Counted from the first letter of the stretch, positions 24,033 to 37,790 are shown. The stretch is DNA of 64,000 bases from Sphagnum magellanicum (GCA_021904315.1 CM038921.1:10694146-10758145), one strand, 5' to 3'. Translations and numbers: made by a program. Notes: generated from the letters alone by a model not told the origin.

Positions 24033-25340
24033 GAACAGAATTTATTGGCTTTGGTTATTACGTGTCTATGCCATTTTGAAGGTGGCAGCAATTGAGGGCT
24101 ATGGTATGTTCAAAGAATTTTATAGTCAATATGACAATGCCTCCTCCTGTTCTAAGTTCTATGAATCAAGTCTGGGATGGCTCTTTCAAGCCTGGCAAGA
24201 TGGGTGGGATTCAGATCATAGCTTAAAAGCTAGTTTGTGAATCATAAATTACAGTCTGTACAGTGTTACTGATGTGGGAATGCCACATGGCCAACCTTAT
24301 TCAGTTGCAGTGAGACTATTGTGATTTTGTCTTTGTTAAGATGTTTGTCCTTGTTGAGTTTATTACTACCAATTATTACAGATAGAACTCTTCAAAGATC
24401 AGAGGTTTTCATAACTAGGTATCACTACCTACTACATACATATCCAATTTGTTTGTCAATGTGGCTACTGTGAGAAGAAAATGTAAGTGAAAATTGGCAC
24501 TGTTTTGTCCTCCTTGCAACTGTCCTCCAGTTCAAAGTCCTTCAAAAAGTTAGTTGCAAACTCAATTATGAACTGTCAGCCTGCGAATTATTGGGAGTAC
24601 ACTAGTCACAGGGTCTTTGGTGTGTACATTGATAAACTGACCTTTTGTCTAGAGGTCCAATCGAACAGTTCACACAAAGTTTTTTCTCTGTTGGAGGGTG
24701 AATTGTGACAAAGCCAAGTGGTTTTTGTTGCAGGTCACTCCTATATTGGAAAGCTGGTTTCAATTGAAGACAGATAGGAATTTGGGTTTTTGGAAAATGC
24801 TTATGCAGAGAAGTCTGTTCTATCTGAATTTGGATTTTGAAAGCAGTTCTTGATTTTTCAGTCAGGATCATTTTGTGTTATCACCTATATGCCAACCTGG
24901 GTTTTGCAAGAAGGTTGGAATTCAGGTTATTAGTTTTGCTCAACATGTGCTGAAAACTCCAGGTATTCTCTATATATCATCAGGTTTTTTATTTGTCTCT
25001 TTGCAGTTCTTGTATACCAAATGGATTTTTAAAAATTTCCCATTCCATTGATGCAATTCTCCCCAAATCATCAGTGGTTGGCATGAAATATGTACATATA
25101 TATGTGTGTGTATACTGTTTGTCCTTGTTATTAGGGAGCAGAAAGCATAACTAATATTCAATTTCTGTGATTCCAAATCGTCATGTGGTTTCTTGCACCT
25201 TTGTGTTCTAGGGTTAGCCCTAGTTCTCGTGTGGTTCATTTATCTCTAGTAAAGAACTCAGGGACTCTTATTATGAGCCTTTACCCATCAAACTGAATAA
25301 AAAGGTGGATGCTCAAGTGACTACTTTCAGTGAGCAACAT
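24033..25340. other. 3' flank of the Rab-GAP gene and intergenic DNA
   Basis: The first few hundred bases are probably 3'UTR. The short open frames here are unrelated to TBC proteins. No poly(A) tract directly follows the stop codon. I see no other gene before the NAP1 3' end. Confidence 0.45.
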
Positions 25341-25354
25341 TCTATTCTTATAAA

Positions 25355-25680
25355 TTCACCCCTCTCTTGATCTCATTAACAGGGGATCTGTTGACTCCCA
25401 TATCCCCCTGCTCATTAAGAGCTCCCCCTCTAAACTGGCACTGTGAGCATGGTTATCTGGTGTCTTCAAAGAAGCTCTACCCCTATAGTCCCATGGGCAT
25501 TCTGAAATAGACCTTTTAGTTACAGTGCCTGGTTCTCTCCATGTCTTCAAGGAATCTTGTACCCCAAGTCTCATGGGTGTCCTAGAATTTGCCTTTAATT
25601 AGCTCCCATCAGGAGTCTTCATTGCTCTTTTCTTGCCCCCTCGGGGTCTCCCAGTGTCTCATGGCCTCTGGCTATCCTGT
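25355..25680. repeat. Degenerate direct repeats, TCTTCAA..CCCATGGG motif
   Basis: Two adjacent segments align: GTGTCTTCAAAGAAG..CCCATGGGCATTCTG near 25460-25505 and ATGTCTTCAAGGAATC..CTCATGGGTGTCCTAG near 25540-25585. A weaker third echo follows near 25650. The period is about 82 bp. The stretch is less AT-rich than its surroundings and non-coding. Confidence 0.4.
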
Positions 25681-25799
25681 ATTCTGGCTTTCTTTAAATC
25701 CGGTACCTTCTTTGAAGTCTAATTGGTTCCTATTCATTGTCAACTTGTAAGTGCTTATGAGTTCAATTCTCCAATATAGTATACAGGCTGGTGGGTGAA

Positions 25800-26290
25800 C
25801 ACTTTTGGATCCTAAGACATTACTCATTTGCCTCTCAAGTTTGAAAAGGTTTTTTTTGAGCTTGGCTTGGTGCACCCATGGCCATTTAGATTGATCAAAA
25901 TGGACAAAAAATGAGGAAAGTATGATTATCAAACATAGGTTGCATCAGTGTTCAGCCACTGGTTAAAAAACATTTGAAGATTCATTACATTTGTCTTCTT
26001 CTTGACTTTTTTGTGTTGTTCTTTGGCTCTGGAGCTTAAAAAGATAATGTAAAGCTTAGCTTGGCACATCTATAACTCTTTAATCCACTCAAATAGACAA
26101 GAAATGAGAAAAATATGATATTTAAAAATAAAGAATCATTTATTTTATAAACACATATGCTTTATGCTTTTCCTGTGTAGCTCATTATACTTGTTCTCTT
26201 GCCTCTGCAGCTGAAAGAAGTAATGTAGAGCTTCACACTCCCATAACTCTTTACATCACTCAAAAGAGACAATAAAAGAGAAAGTTCCAA
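25800..26290. repeat. Three diverged tandem copies, unit about 190 bp
   Basis: The signature GAGCTTGGCTTGG..CATGGCCATTT..GACAAAAAATGAGGAAAG near 25857-25920 recurs near 26050-26120 (GCTTAGCTTGGCACATC..ACAAGAAATGAGAAAAAT) and near 26228-26285 (GAGCTTCACACTCCCAT..ACAATAAAAGAGAAAG). The copies are heavily diverged and non-coding. They lie between the convergent Rab-GAP and NAP1 genes. Confidence 0.5.
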
Positions 26291-27091
26291 AAATGTTCAG
26301 TCCCCTATGAGCAGTCAATGATGAATATTACTGCAATTTTTGTATTAGTTGTTCTTGCACAGGAAAACTCTACTGTTGCACACTGATGTTTCCTATTCAA
26401 CGCATTAGTAATCTTGGGTATAAGGTCTTTGGGTATATAAGGTGTGCATCGATGGAGTCTTGTCACAATAGGGTTTTCCCATGTAATGAAGTGTACAATC
26501 ATGGTTAAGAGGAAAAATTAGCAGTCTCAAATTGAATCAATTAGCTTTAGGCAATAGATTTTCAAAGAGATATTTCATTTGCACATTCTGAAATTTGGGT
26601 TTTGTCATCGACATAGGACAAGGTATACCAAATTGCAATAGCTAGGTATAAGCATATGGCTTGGATACACTTCCTTCATCAACAACCAATATCATTTCTG
26701 AAGCTACAAAGCAATCTGCAAATGAAGTCAGATGGGTCAGTTGTCTTCCACATCAGAAACATACCAACAATGAGCAGTACGTGCCTAACTCTTCTCGCAA
26801 CATGTGTACTTACAAAGAAACATTTTCAACAATTGACAATAACAGACCAAAATGGTAAAGCTTGTGGTGTACCTGAGAAAACTAAACCCACTTCACAAGA
26901 TCTTGTGCCCCCCCCAAACTGCCACATGTTCTTCCAAACTACAGCCTGTGTTTTGATTTGACATTGAGTAAACTATCTATTTGATCTCATTCTGCCCAAA
27001 GGGTGGTGGTGGAAAGGGTGCCTTTTCCAAAGAAGGCAGATGAACATATTTAACTTCATGTTTTGCAACGAATTAATAATACCTGATAAAA

Positions 27092-30000
27092 TTATACATA
27101 TGACAATGGCCCTGACCTAAACCTACCGAGAGGACTCTTAGTTGCAACTGTAGGCTCAGCAGGAACCCGGCCTTCAGCAAATGACACCTTACGGTTGTAG
27201 TCCAAAGGACCTGAAAACCGAACAGGTTTTCTACTATGGGGTTTAGCATCCAGTCCTAACTCGCCAGAAGGTTCCACATCTGGCCTCCTACGCTGACCAC
27301 TGAACTTGATAGGACCTGAAAAGATTGACCCCCTTGCTGTTTGTTGTGCTAGATTTTCATTTGCCTCACCAAAAGATTCACTCCCTTGACTCTTTGATAT
27401 ACTGCCATTGGTGAGAGAGGAGCTCGTGAGTTGCCGTGTTGATGGATGGACATGGATGAGGGTGGGAACCGAACTCTCATAGTACATTTGGTATATTGAC
27501 CTCATTATTGTGTGAGGCACATAAGTCTCCAATGTGCTTCGTGGGAGATATCGTGTTGAGTCACAGAGCTGATCCAAAAAGACCAACTTTGCTACCAATG
27601 GGCTCCTGTTTAAATTCAGCACCACAGCCATGATTAGACCACAAATCAAGTTACTGCAAGAAGACTTTTGATCATGATCATTAAACCCTAAGCACTAAAT
27701 ACATCATTGTTTATTAATGCACCATCATAGTTAGGTAGTAGCAATTTCCCTGAATTAGTCATTATCTGAGATGGAGGAATTTTTGGAGATAACCAAAAAT
27801 AGAAGAAAATTGCACACTTCTGACCAAAAAAAGCTTCAATGTGATGTGAGCACACCCAACTTTTGGATGGGGACAACCAACCTGTGAAGATCATCCCAGG
27901 ATTCAAGAACAGTAGCAACAGAGCTCTGTAAGAACTTTGTGAATGCAGTTTTGATAGCCACCTCCACATCTCCTTGAGTTTCAGCACTTGAAGCAGCAGC
28001 ACTCTCTCCCTGCATGCTCTTGCTGCCTGGCTCTGCTGACACTTGTCCCTGCCTTCGCAACTCCTTCCGTTCTGCTCTCACCCATTCACTTGCCACTATA
28101 ACAGCATTTATACATCTGTCAGGCAAACCCCCTCCCCCCAACCCTCTTTTGGTTAGATCCCATGTACAGTAACTTAACTCTGGATTAACGTTCCTGGTGA
28201 GAAACGTCTGCTGCCTGTCCTGTAACGAATGTTTTGCTAAATGAATGCTAAACTGTACAGTGGGTGTGTCCATTTCACGAAAGACATAACTGAAGACTTC
28301 CAAGAGAAATGCACCCAAAAAAGTTGCAACACCCTACAACAAGATTCAATACTGGAAACACATTGTAGAGCTTCTAATGAGAGAGCACTAAACTGATGTG
28401 TACCACCTACAGGAAGAAGAGCAAAGTGCACACCAAATAACTACCCAAAAGAAAAGGTTGGGTGAGAACCTAGATAAGCAGTAGACATTGGTGGTAAAGC
28501 CGCCAGTGTAAATGTTGAAGTTGGTGGACTTCCAAACTTTGGATGTCATGCACGCAACAAATAAGAAGGGAGCAAGAGCCCATGATTGCTCTGTGGATCC
28601 TTCCATGTCTGTCAGTATACTATGCAGCATCACAGCATCGCCATCTTCAACTGCACCAACCTGGCTTGCTACTGACTTCATTCTCAAAAGATTGGGTGTC
28701 TCGGGTATGGATACTGGGGCGTGCTTGGTGAAGTCAGAAAAGAGGGAGAAAAGAAGTGGAGTGTTAGAGCGAAGGACATGCGCAGTTGCCTCTGCCAAAA
28801 GGGACCGCATACTAAGCATGTGACCCACCAAAAGACAATTTGCCATTGCTGTCTCAAGCTCAACCACTTGCTGCAACTTGCTCTCACAATGTGCTTGGTT
28901 GTGCAAATTGCAAGCTAGTGCTTCGAGTATCTCCTTGTTTGTGCGCAGGGAGATTTCAAGCAACCCTAAGAGTTTGGTGAGCTGGGATTGTATGCTGCCA
29001 GACAGCTTGTCGACTCCGTAAGGCCCAAAAATGCGCACAAATGCCTTGAGCTCAGCCAAGTCAGTCACTGATTCTGCGGCAATGCGCCCAATAGGCCTGG
29101 TGCTTTTGAAACACTTATCAAGAGGACTAAACAGAACTCCTGCTGATTTTGCATCACTTAACACATTCTCAACATACCAGTCTGCAATTGTGCAAACTGC
29201 TTCACCACCAGTGCCAACTTCGCGATCCACTGGTTGGAAATTTTGCATTGAATGTGCAAAAGACTGTGTCAGAAGAACTTCACGCAAACCACGGGTGAGA
29301 TCCAGCTGCACATGTTGCTCTACTAGATGTACAATGCTCATGTGTCGCTGCAGTCGAGCCTCCACCACTGACATCCGCTGGAGCCCTCCGTCCACAATTA
29401 TGATGTTTGCTAGCCGTTCACGGAAGTTCTTCACAACTCGGTCCCTCAAGTACTGCATATCCATATCCAGAAAATTCAGTCTCTAAGAACTCCCATTGTT
29501 TGTCTCAAACATTCTTCCGAAAGGCCAAAACACTGCTGGCTCAACAAGCGGAAGAGGAGAATTGAGAAAGAAACAGAGGAAAAACTTCTCACCTCGCGTG
29601 GGACAAACATATGGTTGACAACTCTTACTGGCTCCATCTCATTGAGAACTGAACACAGACTGGTCAATCTTTGCACTGCAGCCTCCAACCTGGAGAGCCC
29701 ACAAGATTGCATCATCAAAGTTATTGGCAATGTGCACTCGCAGCTCACCTATGTGACCTAGTGTCCAATCACTTGAGTAGCAAATGTAAGACAGATAATA
29801 ATGCCAGACCAAGAAAGAAAAGGTCACAAGTGTACAGAAAACCTTACATCTTGATAGAGTCTCTGTTAATGGGCTCACTTTCAAAGCCTGGCCATGGAAA
29901 CTCAAGATTTCCATTAGCAGACTTCATGGCAGGGATTCCAGCTTTGGCTACATGATTCAAGCGCATTGCTGCCTGCTCCGGAAGAAGCTGTTAAAAAAAA

Positions 30001-33000
30001 TACCCATCAAACCACAATGAGAAGGAGTTATGCACTGTCTTGATCCGGAAAAAGCTGTTGTTTAAAAATACCACCAACTCACAATGAAAAAAGTTTTATC
30101 CAGTAGAAAACCTAAACCCTAAACCATGCACAAACAGATTTTGGGTGTATACTTGTGAGTCTCTTCATCAACAAGTACTACTGCAGATACCTTACATGAA
30201 ATGGCAGGAGCTACAAGCACCAACATATATGTATATCTATAATTTATTATTTTTTAAAAAACTTTCTTGTACACTCATCGTCACAAGGAAAACAAAAGCA
30301 GTATTTAATCCAATGAAAGGGGAAGAACCTTCTTATCTAAGGAACCATATCCTCCCTCAGAATCTAGAATGTTGATCAGGCCCTCCAAACCACCCATCAC
30401 AGAATCAAGTAAAGACTCTGCATATGAGACTGCCTCTCGAGCAAATTTTGGGAGCTGCAGTTCCAAGGTAACAACACTCCACAATATCAAAGGACAACAC
30501 TTCCAACATACAATACATAGCTTGAGAAAAAGCAAGGTCTGACTGACTGACTGACTGATACTACAAAGTAAAAAAACTACCCACTTGAGGAAGCACAAGA
30601 TTATATCTATCAGATTGCAGAGGAAAAACCTGACAACCATACTTTGAAGGTAACCTGTTCTGTGAGCTCCAGCAAAAACAGAAAACTAACACAACAAGAC
30701 AGAGTGCAATCAGAACCTCATCTGGGACATTGGGGTGGGCATTCTCAGGGAAATTGCAAGCCAGGCTGAGCCAAGCGCAGCAATGCTGAGGGCGTCCTTC
30801 AGGTCCAAACATTGTATGACGGAACACCTGTACACAAAAAGACCCAGTCAGTAAGTATCGAGTATTCCCAATCTTCCCCGGCCAATTCTTTTAAGAACCA
30901 ATGGAGAAGAAAGAAAGGTAGATGCCATCAAAGCAAAGCCCAATCCTTACTTACCGCAGTGACATGCTGCCGGTAAAAGTAGAGCACTTTGAGAGAGGTG
31001 TGCTGCAAAATCTGCTTGTCAATTTCATCTACAGCCCTGCAGACATTGAAGAGCCACAATATGAGTGAGACAAAAAAGCGAGACACTGCAATCTTTCCTG
31101 ATCCAAGTTGCATGTAAAACCATACACCATACAAACAGAATCGAGAAATTATGCGTTTGATTTCAGGTGCAGTGTTAGACATTATCTGAGATCCAGGAGG
31201 AAATAGGACATGTTGGAGAGAGACCTGGACCACAGATAAGCACGGTTTCCTTCAGCAACAATGCTATCATTGCCAGTCGACACGGTGGCCTTGTCCAAAT
31301 GCCGAATGTTGATGGCTGACCTTGATGATGACACCAGCATTATCAATCGCAGCCAGTCCCTGCGGAACACCTTCACATGCACCCACAACAACCATTCTCC
31401 TTCAAATCCTTTCTGCCTTCATGCCCACAAGCATTGGAGGGAACAACAGCCATGAATTTTCTTATTACATCCCACTTGTGAAGAGAACAATAAAAGAGGT
31501 GTACTTACTGAAAGATCAAGAGAGCTGAGGACAACTTTGTCGCTTTCTATCTTGGGGAGTCGCTCGAGGGCTCCCAAGACAGAGTTAAAAAGCTCTCGCA
31601 ACTCAGTGTCAATGTCAAGCGCCACCATCCCAGGCCCAACCAAGAGCACCTGCATCCTTTGAGCTGCTGCAGCCAAATAGCCTATTGCAAATGCTCGCAC
31701 AGCTGCATGCAGTCCAAAGATCACACAATTTGGGTTTAGGGTTTAGTGACCCAAGGAGGAGAGACTGAGCATCTTTTTTTCATCTATCATGTCCTTTTTC
31801 CAAACTGAGGGAACTCAAACCAGAAACCCAAAAAAGCTACTCACCACATATCTATGAGATTGTGGAGAAATCTCACAACAACACTTTGAAAGATAATCTG
31901 ATACCACGTGCAGTCACAACCTTATGAGAGTCACTCACAAAGTGTCAGATCACCATCCCCTTCATCATGAATAGCAGTGACAAGCTGCCTCACTACTCAC
32001 TGACTTCGTCAGCTTCTGACGTGGGTGTAGGATTAGGGTTTCGTACCCATAACAATCAGCTCAATGTTTTTGGCAAATCAATATACAAACATCTGTATCC
32101 TGAGTTTCTACACAGCACCAACCTGGAGTATATTTGGAAACAAGGCGGATAAGTCGATCCATTCCATCCAACAGGAAACCAATGGTTGGATCTGCAATAT
32201 CCTGCAGTGGTCATAAATACTGATGATCAGTGGAGACCCACCCGCCCATCTACCCATCTCACTGGAAAAACAAACACTTGAAATGAAGGAACCTGTGAAT
32301 GGAAGTAACTCACCCCCTGAAATGGGGGTATAAAGAAAGTGATACCAGTTTTGGAAGAGATAAAAAAGTGGCATACCATCTCAATAGGAATGACACGTGT
32401 ACCCTTGGACTTGCCAACCATAATTCCCACATGGCAAAAATACCAAAGAATTTCGGAGCGCACCATTGCCAATGCAGCAAACACCATCTACAGACAAAAA
32501 CAAAAAAAACGGTGCACTCCATTTCATATAAATTAATTTTTATGTCTAAAAGGCAACAAACTTCAGGAAAAAAATGGAGCAAAATTTTTCAGTAAAATGA
32601 GATAGAAAGTGCCTTCAAGCAAACAGAACTTCTTTCTGAACATTTACACTACAATACTTCAATCACTTGACATGGCTTTTTCCTTCACACAAACAGATCT
32701 ATGTAAGATCAAGCTAGCTGCCTGTATCTTAGGATGGAACCAATTTACAGGGGAAAAAATTTAAACTTGAATTATGGCAGAGAAAACTCCATAATGACAA
32801 CACTTTCAAGGCACCCATTTGTGTACATTGGGCAAAAACCCAAACAAAAACAGAAAAGAAAAGAGTGCAGTAAATCTTCTTGGGGGGCAAATGCAGTAGG
32901 AACCTGCAGGTTGGGTGCAAGCAGAGTGGGCTGATCTGTGAAAAACAGAACCATACGCCCAAGCTCCTGCTTCAACAACAACCGATGTTCCCGGTGGACT

Positions 33001-36000
33001 GAATCAGCATTGCTGATAGCCATATCATGTGCCTCACTGCAGGATCAAAGAACACCTTGGTTAGAACAAAAATCAGGTTTAAAAACCATGAGAGGTTTTT
33101 AAAAAATACAGTGGCAACACCAACAATGGTTCTTCCTTCCACAGAGTGACAAATGCATCCTGAAATGGGACCACAAAACAAAAGACAAGCTTCTGACATC
33201 ATCAAGGCTTCCTACTAAATATGAGAGTGTGCTCTTACTACATACCACATCTGCTTTTCAACCAGTTTGGCAAGATTGTATTCTGCATCAGCATCTCTTG
33301 CCTTTGAGCGCCCTGCCTTTGCCAGTTTCTTTGACTCCACAATCCTCGGAAGCACATGCTGCTGGTACTCTTCATGCAGAAAAATGTACTGTACTCATCA
33401 TCATCCCACAAAACAACACACACTTAGACCAAAACCCCTGTGAATTCTTCTTCACCCTGTACCTTTCAATACAACAAGAATACCCATGTCTCTATGACAG
33501 ACAGACATCACTCAAAATCACAATTGTGCAACTCTTCACGTGACAACCCAAGACCAGAGAGTCGTCACTTTCATGGTTCTAAAATTGTGTTGTGTACCTC
33601 ATCTCGGAAAAGAGGTAACAACAGAGATTCTTTCAATATCACCTGCAACCCAACCAACCTCACATTGTCAAACATGACCCCAACCCATTTTAACTGGATT
33701 AAGAGAAGGGGGGTATAAAGAACTCTCATGTGCATCTATCTCACTTGCCAGGTATAATACCCCTTCTTCCCCCATGCAGCTTTCTACATTGCCATGAATC
33801 AAACATAACAAAGGCCTAAACCTGGGTTTTCACACCTTAATTCCCATTGGAAAGAAAGCTTATTCAATTCTCTCAACCAGACCAGGTTCAAAAGTAAACA
33901 TTAGGCTGACAACAGTCATTACATAAGCAAACCATGTTGAACCTACATACGATAGGCAGACCCAGTCAGTAGATGGAACGGATTTGCAGCACTCATGCCT
34001 CCTCGCTTACCATAGCAATGTCAACAGCACGAACCCGTAGAAGCTCTACAGGACACACCAGATAACCAAGCAGTACCCACTCTCGATAAGTGTCGATGTT
34101 GGCCAGGTCTTGCGCTCTCTGTTCAGTACACAACACTTTCACACATGTTAAAAACAATAAAGAGCCATCAAGCTGATAGTAAATGGCATAAGGACTATGG
34201 GTAAATTGTGACATCAGGAGGAATGAAGAAGTGGTGTTTGTGACAGAGTCCCTTGAAGGCCCATCAGCACCCATTCCTCCCAATCAAGAGCTTATTACAG
34301 AGAAAACCAAGTGAGACAAACAGATTCGGCACTAGAATGTTTTAGCAATGTGACCTGCACTTTCAAACCTATTTTACAAGATAGATTCTTTTTAGTGACA
34401 GGTATCTGAAAGCATGCAGAAGAATCATGCAGCATTCACTTACAGCAGGATGGGCAGAGTTGGTCAGCTTTTCAGGATATCGAGGATGAAATGGACTTAA
34501 ATATCCTTCACTGCAAAGTCTTTGGAAATCAGACCCCAGCAGAACTGTCGGGCCAACTGCATCCAAAATCTGCACACAACAAAAGAGAGATTTATCAGTG
34601 AATGGAATAAACATAAACCCACTTCAAACAGTCTGCCTTACTTCCTCCTCATTACAGTACTGCACATGTGGTGGGCACTACTACACAACAAAATTGTTGA
34701 CTTACAACAGAAAAATGCAAATGAGAGAAAAGTCAAGAATTCTGGGAGCAAGAACATAAAAAAATCCAGCTAGCTGAATAGTAGTTACAGCACGTACCTC
34801 ACCTATGCGGGGACTCACAAAGTTCAAGTCGTCATGCAATCCCTTCACGGGTGGGTCATATGAATCCACAAACTGCACCATACTGAACACAACAAATGTA
34901 ACACAGAAATCGTCAGACATAGTGGGGTCCTTAGCAACCACAACCATAACCACACAAGTTGGAAGGAAGCACAAGTTTGACCCACTACTGCAAAAAGCTC
35001 TCAACACATGGGTCTGCATGCTGATAACTCCTATGAGAAATACAAATGTTATGAACTTGTGTAAAATTCATTTTTTCAGACAAGATTAGCTCTTACCGAT
35101 GGTAGGCACCATAGTCTCGACCGTTTTTCATCATAGTATGTGTCAAGTTGTATGTCTGAAGAAGCATCTTGCGAGGTACCTGCTAGAAAAAACATTCATT
35201 ATTATAGGCTCGGCTCCAAGCAGCAAAAAAGTTTCCAGTTTTTCCAGAGTTTGCAGAACAGTTTTTGTCATTTCTCAAAACAATAAAGTGGCCATAGATA
35301 GAACACAGCAGAATCTTTTATGACTAAGTGAGCAGGTAGGGGTACCTTATCAGCTAGAAGGTTGACACGCACAAAGGCACAGAAAAGATCCATGAATATG
35401 GACAACAGGAGAGGATTTTGATTTGGCTGCACAATCATATGAAGAATTCAGACGTGTCTCCTTTGGGTTCATCATCTCCAAGTGATGACTGTTGGTGGTG
35501 TCATACTGGGTTCTACTATATCAACCATGAAAACATAATACCTAGTAGAATGCTTGCCAAAGCTCTCTAGAGCAAAAACACCCAAACCTAAACAACTCCA
35601 CTCCCTGTAGCAATACCACAAGGAGCAAACAAACAAGGTGTGTTCAGGACAATATACCAGCAAGGTGACGACTGTACTACTGAGGTCCATTATCACACGG
35701 AGAGCTTGCTCACGAAATGTCATCAAATCCTCAAGGACCTGCCCACATTAATATGTATGAGACATTGCAGCGAAATCTCATCCACAATACCACTGCTTTG
35801 ATGGTAAACAGTTTCCAGGAGTTCCCAGTAAAAACCAGAAAAACTAATAACAAAAAGAATGAATGCAGTCATAACCTACCAGAATCCAGGGTTCGAGAGT
35901 AACCACATATCGTCCACAATTCTCATATAACATATCAACTCCAGCCTTGTCAACCTGCGGAGGAATCAGAGAAAAATCACAAAATGGAGTGAAACCCCTT

Positions 36001-36552
36001 TGAGCTGATGATGCCTAGAATCAAGGTAAGTGCACCCACAGTTCATAAGAAGAGGATAAAAAACAGCAGGGCAAAGGTAATGGGGAAAGGAAAAAAAAAA
36101 AGCAAGCACAAGCCATGTACCTTTTCAAGTTGCAACTTAGCAGGGTGTTCAGGGAACTTGCGGGCAACATGCTGACAAAGCTTGGGTAAATCAGGGAAAA
36201 TGCCACTCTTCCAAAAGGAATCAGGATAGTGCAATGATCCGGTTTCTGGGGACCCTAGAATTTGGCGCAGTCGATGAAGCTTGGTCATCAATCCATCTGC
36301 AACTTTGCGTAAATGTATCACCCATTCTATCTGTCTTATCTTTTGAACACTTTTCCCATTTGATTGCACACGCTGTTGTGTGCTCATCCCTGATCTTCTC
36401 CACACAGGTGAGTCTAGTGTCCCTCCAGGTTCATCTGTACTCCATGCTTCATCTCCACCACCCACTCTGACTGGTGAATCCCCATTATTATTATTGCGCT
36501 TCAATCGCAGTTTCGCCACTATCTGCTGGCTCCCTTGTAGGTCCAAATCCAT
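27092..36552 (-). CDS. NAP1: NAP1/NCKAP1 homologue, SCAR/WAVE complex subunit
   Basis: This is a complete gene in 23 coding exons (minus strand): 36552-36121, 35954-35880, 35738-35658, 35426-35346, 35179-35097, 34882-34798, 34569-34444, 34118-34011, 33642-33598, 33388-33246, 33036-32904, 32487-32377, 32201-32123, 31702-31509, 31370-31225, 31036-30955, 30827-30717, 30454-30329, 29987-29848, 29689-29593, 29452-28470, 28115-27882 and 27605-27092. All introns are GT-AG, phases close, and the product is 1402 residues, close to plant NAP1 and longer than animal NCKAP1. Nckap1-family blocks run in order: EWVIHLRKVADGLMTKLHRL, FVDSYDPPVKGLHDDLNFVS, WVLLGYLVCPVELLRV, GRMVLFFTDQPTLLAPNLQ, DPTIGFLLDGMDRL, MFGPEGRPQHCCAWLS, MGGLEGLINILDSEGGYG and VEQHVQLDLTRGLREVLLT. 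The protein pairs with SRA1/PIR121 and relays Rac/ROP signals to ARP2/3 actin nucleation. The start is the first Met after an upstream region with no homology. The first ~70 residues and last ~130 are variable. Confidence 0.95.
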
Positions 36553-37234
36553 TTGTCCTCCTGATTCTTCACATTGGTAGCAAACCCAAAAAATAAATAA
36601 AAATACCACCCACCAGCACCACCACCCTGCACATTCATTAGAAGCAAAGAAGGAGATGACTACTTTTGTGAAGTTGTAACACAGCAGCAGCTGCAGAGGG
36701 GTATATTCAGTACCTTGCCCAAACAAAGCAACTAACAGTTGCAGCTAGCCCTTAGACAACAACAGATAGAGTTAGGGCAACAAGCTCAAGATTGCACAGT
36801 TTTGGAGCTTCAACCAAAAGCATGGGCAGGTAGGTAAGGACAACTCTAGTAAGGTTCTGGCAGCTTCAAATGTATTGCTAGCTAGTCATTTGGGTGCCAC
36901 AATTGTGCATGGGGTTTGTCATGAACCCCAACTGAATATGGCAGCAGCAGAGAAGGGTTGGGCTCGGGAATCTCAAGTGTGGAATACAAATTGTATTCAT
37001 GACATCATCTCATGATAGATGCTATCGTTAAGCTTCTCCTCGTCATCCCCACTGCCCCTTCTCTCTCCCTCTGTGTCTCTGGTTGTTCATTTTCACTCTG
37101 TGATTTCCTTACTGGAGTACAGGAGGATCACACTGTACTTGAATCATAATCATAGTTCTCCAACAAGACACATTTCCGTGCTTTTGTTACTTAAGAAAGA
37201 AAACACAGTTAAGTGCTAGAAACAAAAAGGATAG
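36553..37234 (-). promoter_or_regulatory. NAP1 upstream region / probable 5'UTR and promoter
   Basis: The frame stays open upstream of the chosen NAP1 start, but the residues are hydrophobic and unlike NAP1, so I read this as leader. I see no convincing TATA box. The transcription start is undetermined. Confidence 0.35.
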
Positions 37235-37490
37235 GATGGCCACTCACTCTCTGTGAGCTGATGGGTAGGTAGGTAGGTTGCTTTTTCTACCAAGAAGTGT
37301 GACACTACTCACTGATCGTGCTGGTTTTTTTTTTTCCTAGGGGAACTGACATGCCCACATACATGATGGCCACTTTCTTTTGAGCTGCTGATGGGTAGGA
37401 TTGTTTTTTTACCAAGAAGTGTGACACTCACTGATTGTGAGCACTGGTATTTTTCCTTTTAGGGAAACAGACATGCCACATACATACATT
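37235..37490. repeat. Tandem duplication, two copies of about 130 bp
   Basis: Copy 1 (37235-37364) and copy 2 (37365-about 37490) both start GATGGCCACT. Both share GCTGATGGGTAGG, ACCAAGAAGTGTGACACT, CACTGAT(C/T)GTG and GACATGCC(C)ACATACAT in the same order. It is a non-coding duplication about 0.7 kb upstream of the NAP1 start codon. Confidence 0.75.
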
Positions 37491-37790
37491 TTTCATGAAA
37501 AGGGAAAAAACGCTTACAAAATGTAGGAACAAAATGTAGGACAGTATTCCAACCTCCGCCTACTGCACTAGAGTAGGGAAGAGCTGGTTTTGAGAATGTC
37601 CCAAAAATAGCTTTTGATATCTGCGACTGATACACTTTGCCATGGAGTGCGTACTCTCTACCCCGGAGCTCGGCCAGCCGCAACAAAACACACACATATG
37701 CACACAAAACCCTTGGCACACAAACAAAAACTTGGAACCTAAAATGCAAAACTGGCAAAAACGAGGCGATGAAAAAATACCCAAAACAAA

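Noticed and set aside
23803-24240. 145-codon plus-strand frame overlapping the Rab-GAP 3' end
   Set aside because: It is a +1/+2 shadow of the TBC frame. The TBC frame has the conserved residues and its own stop at 24032.
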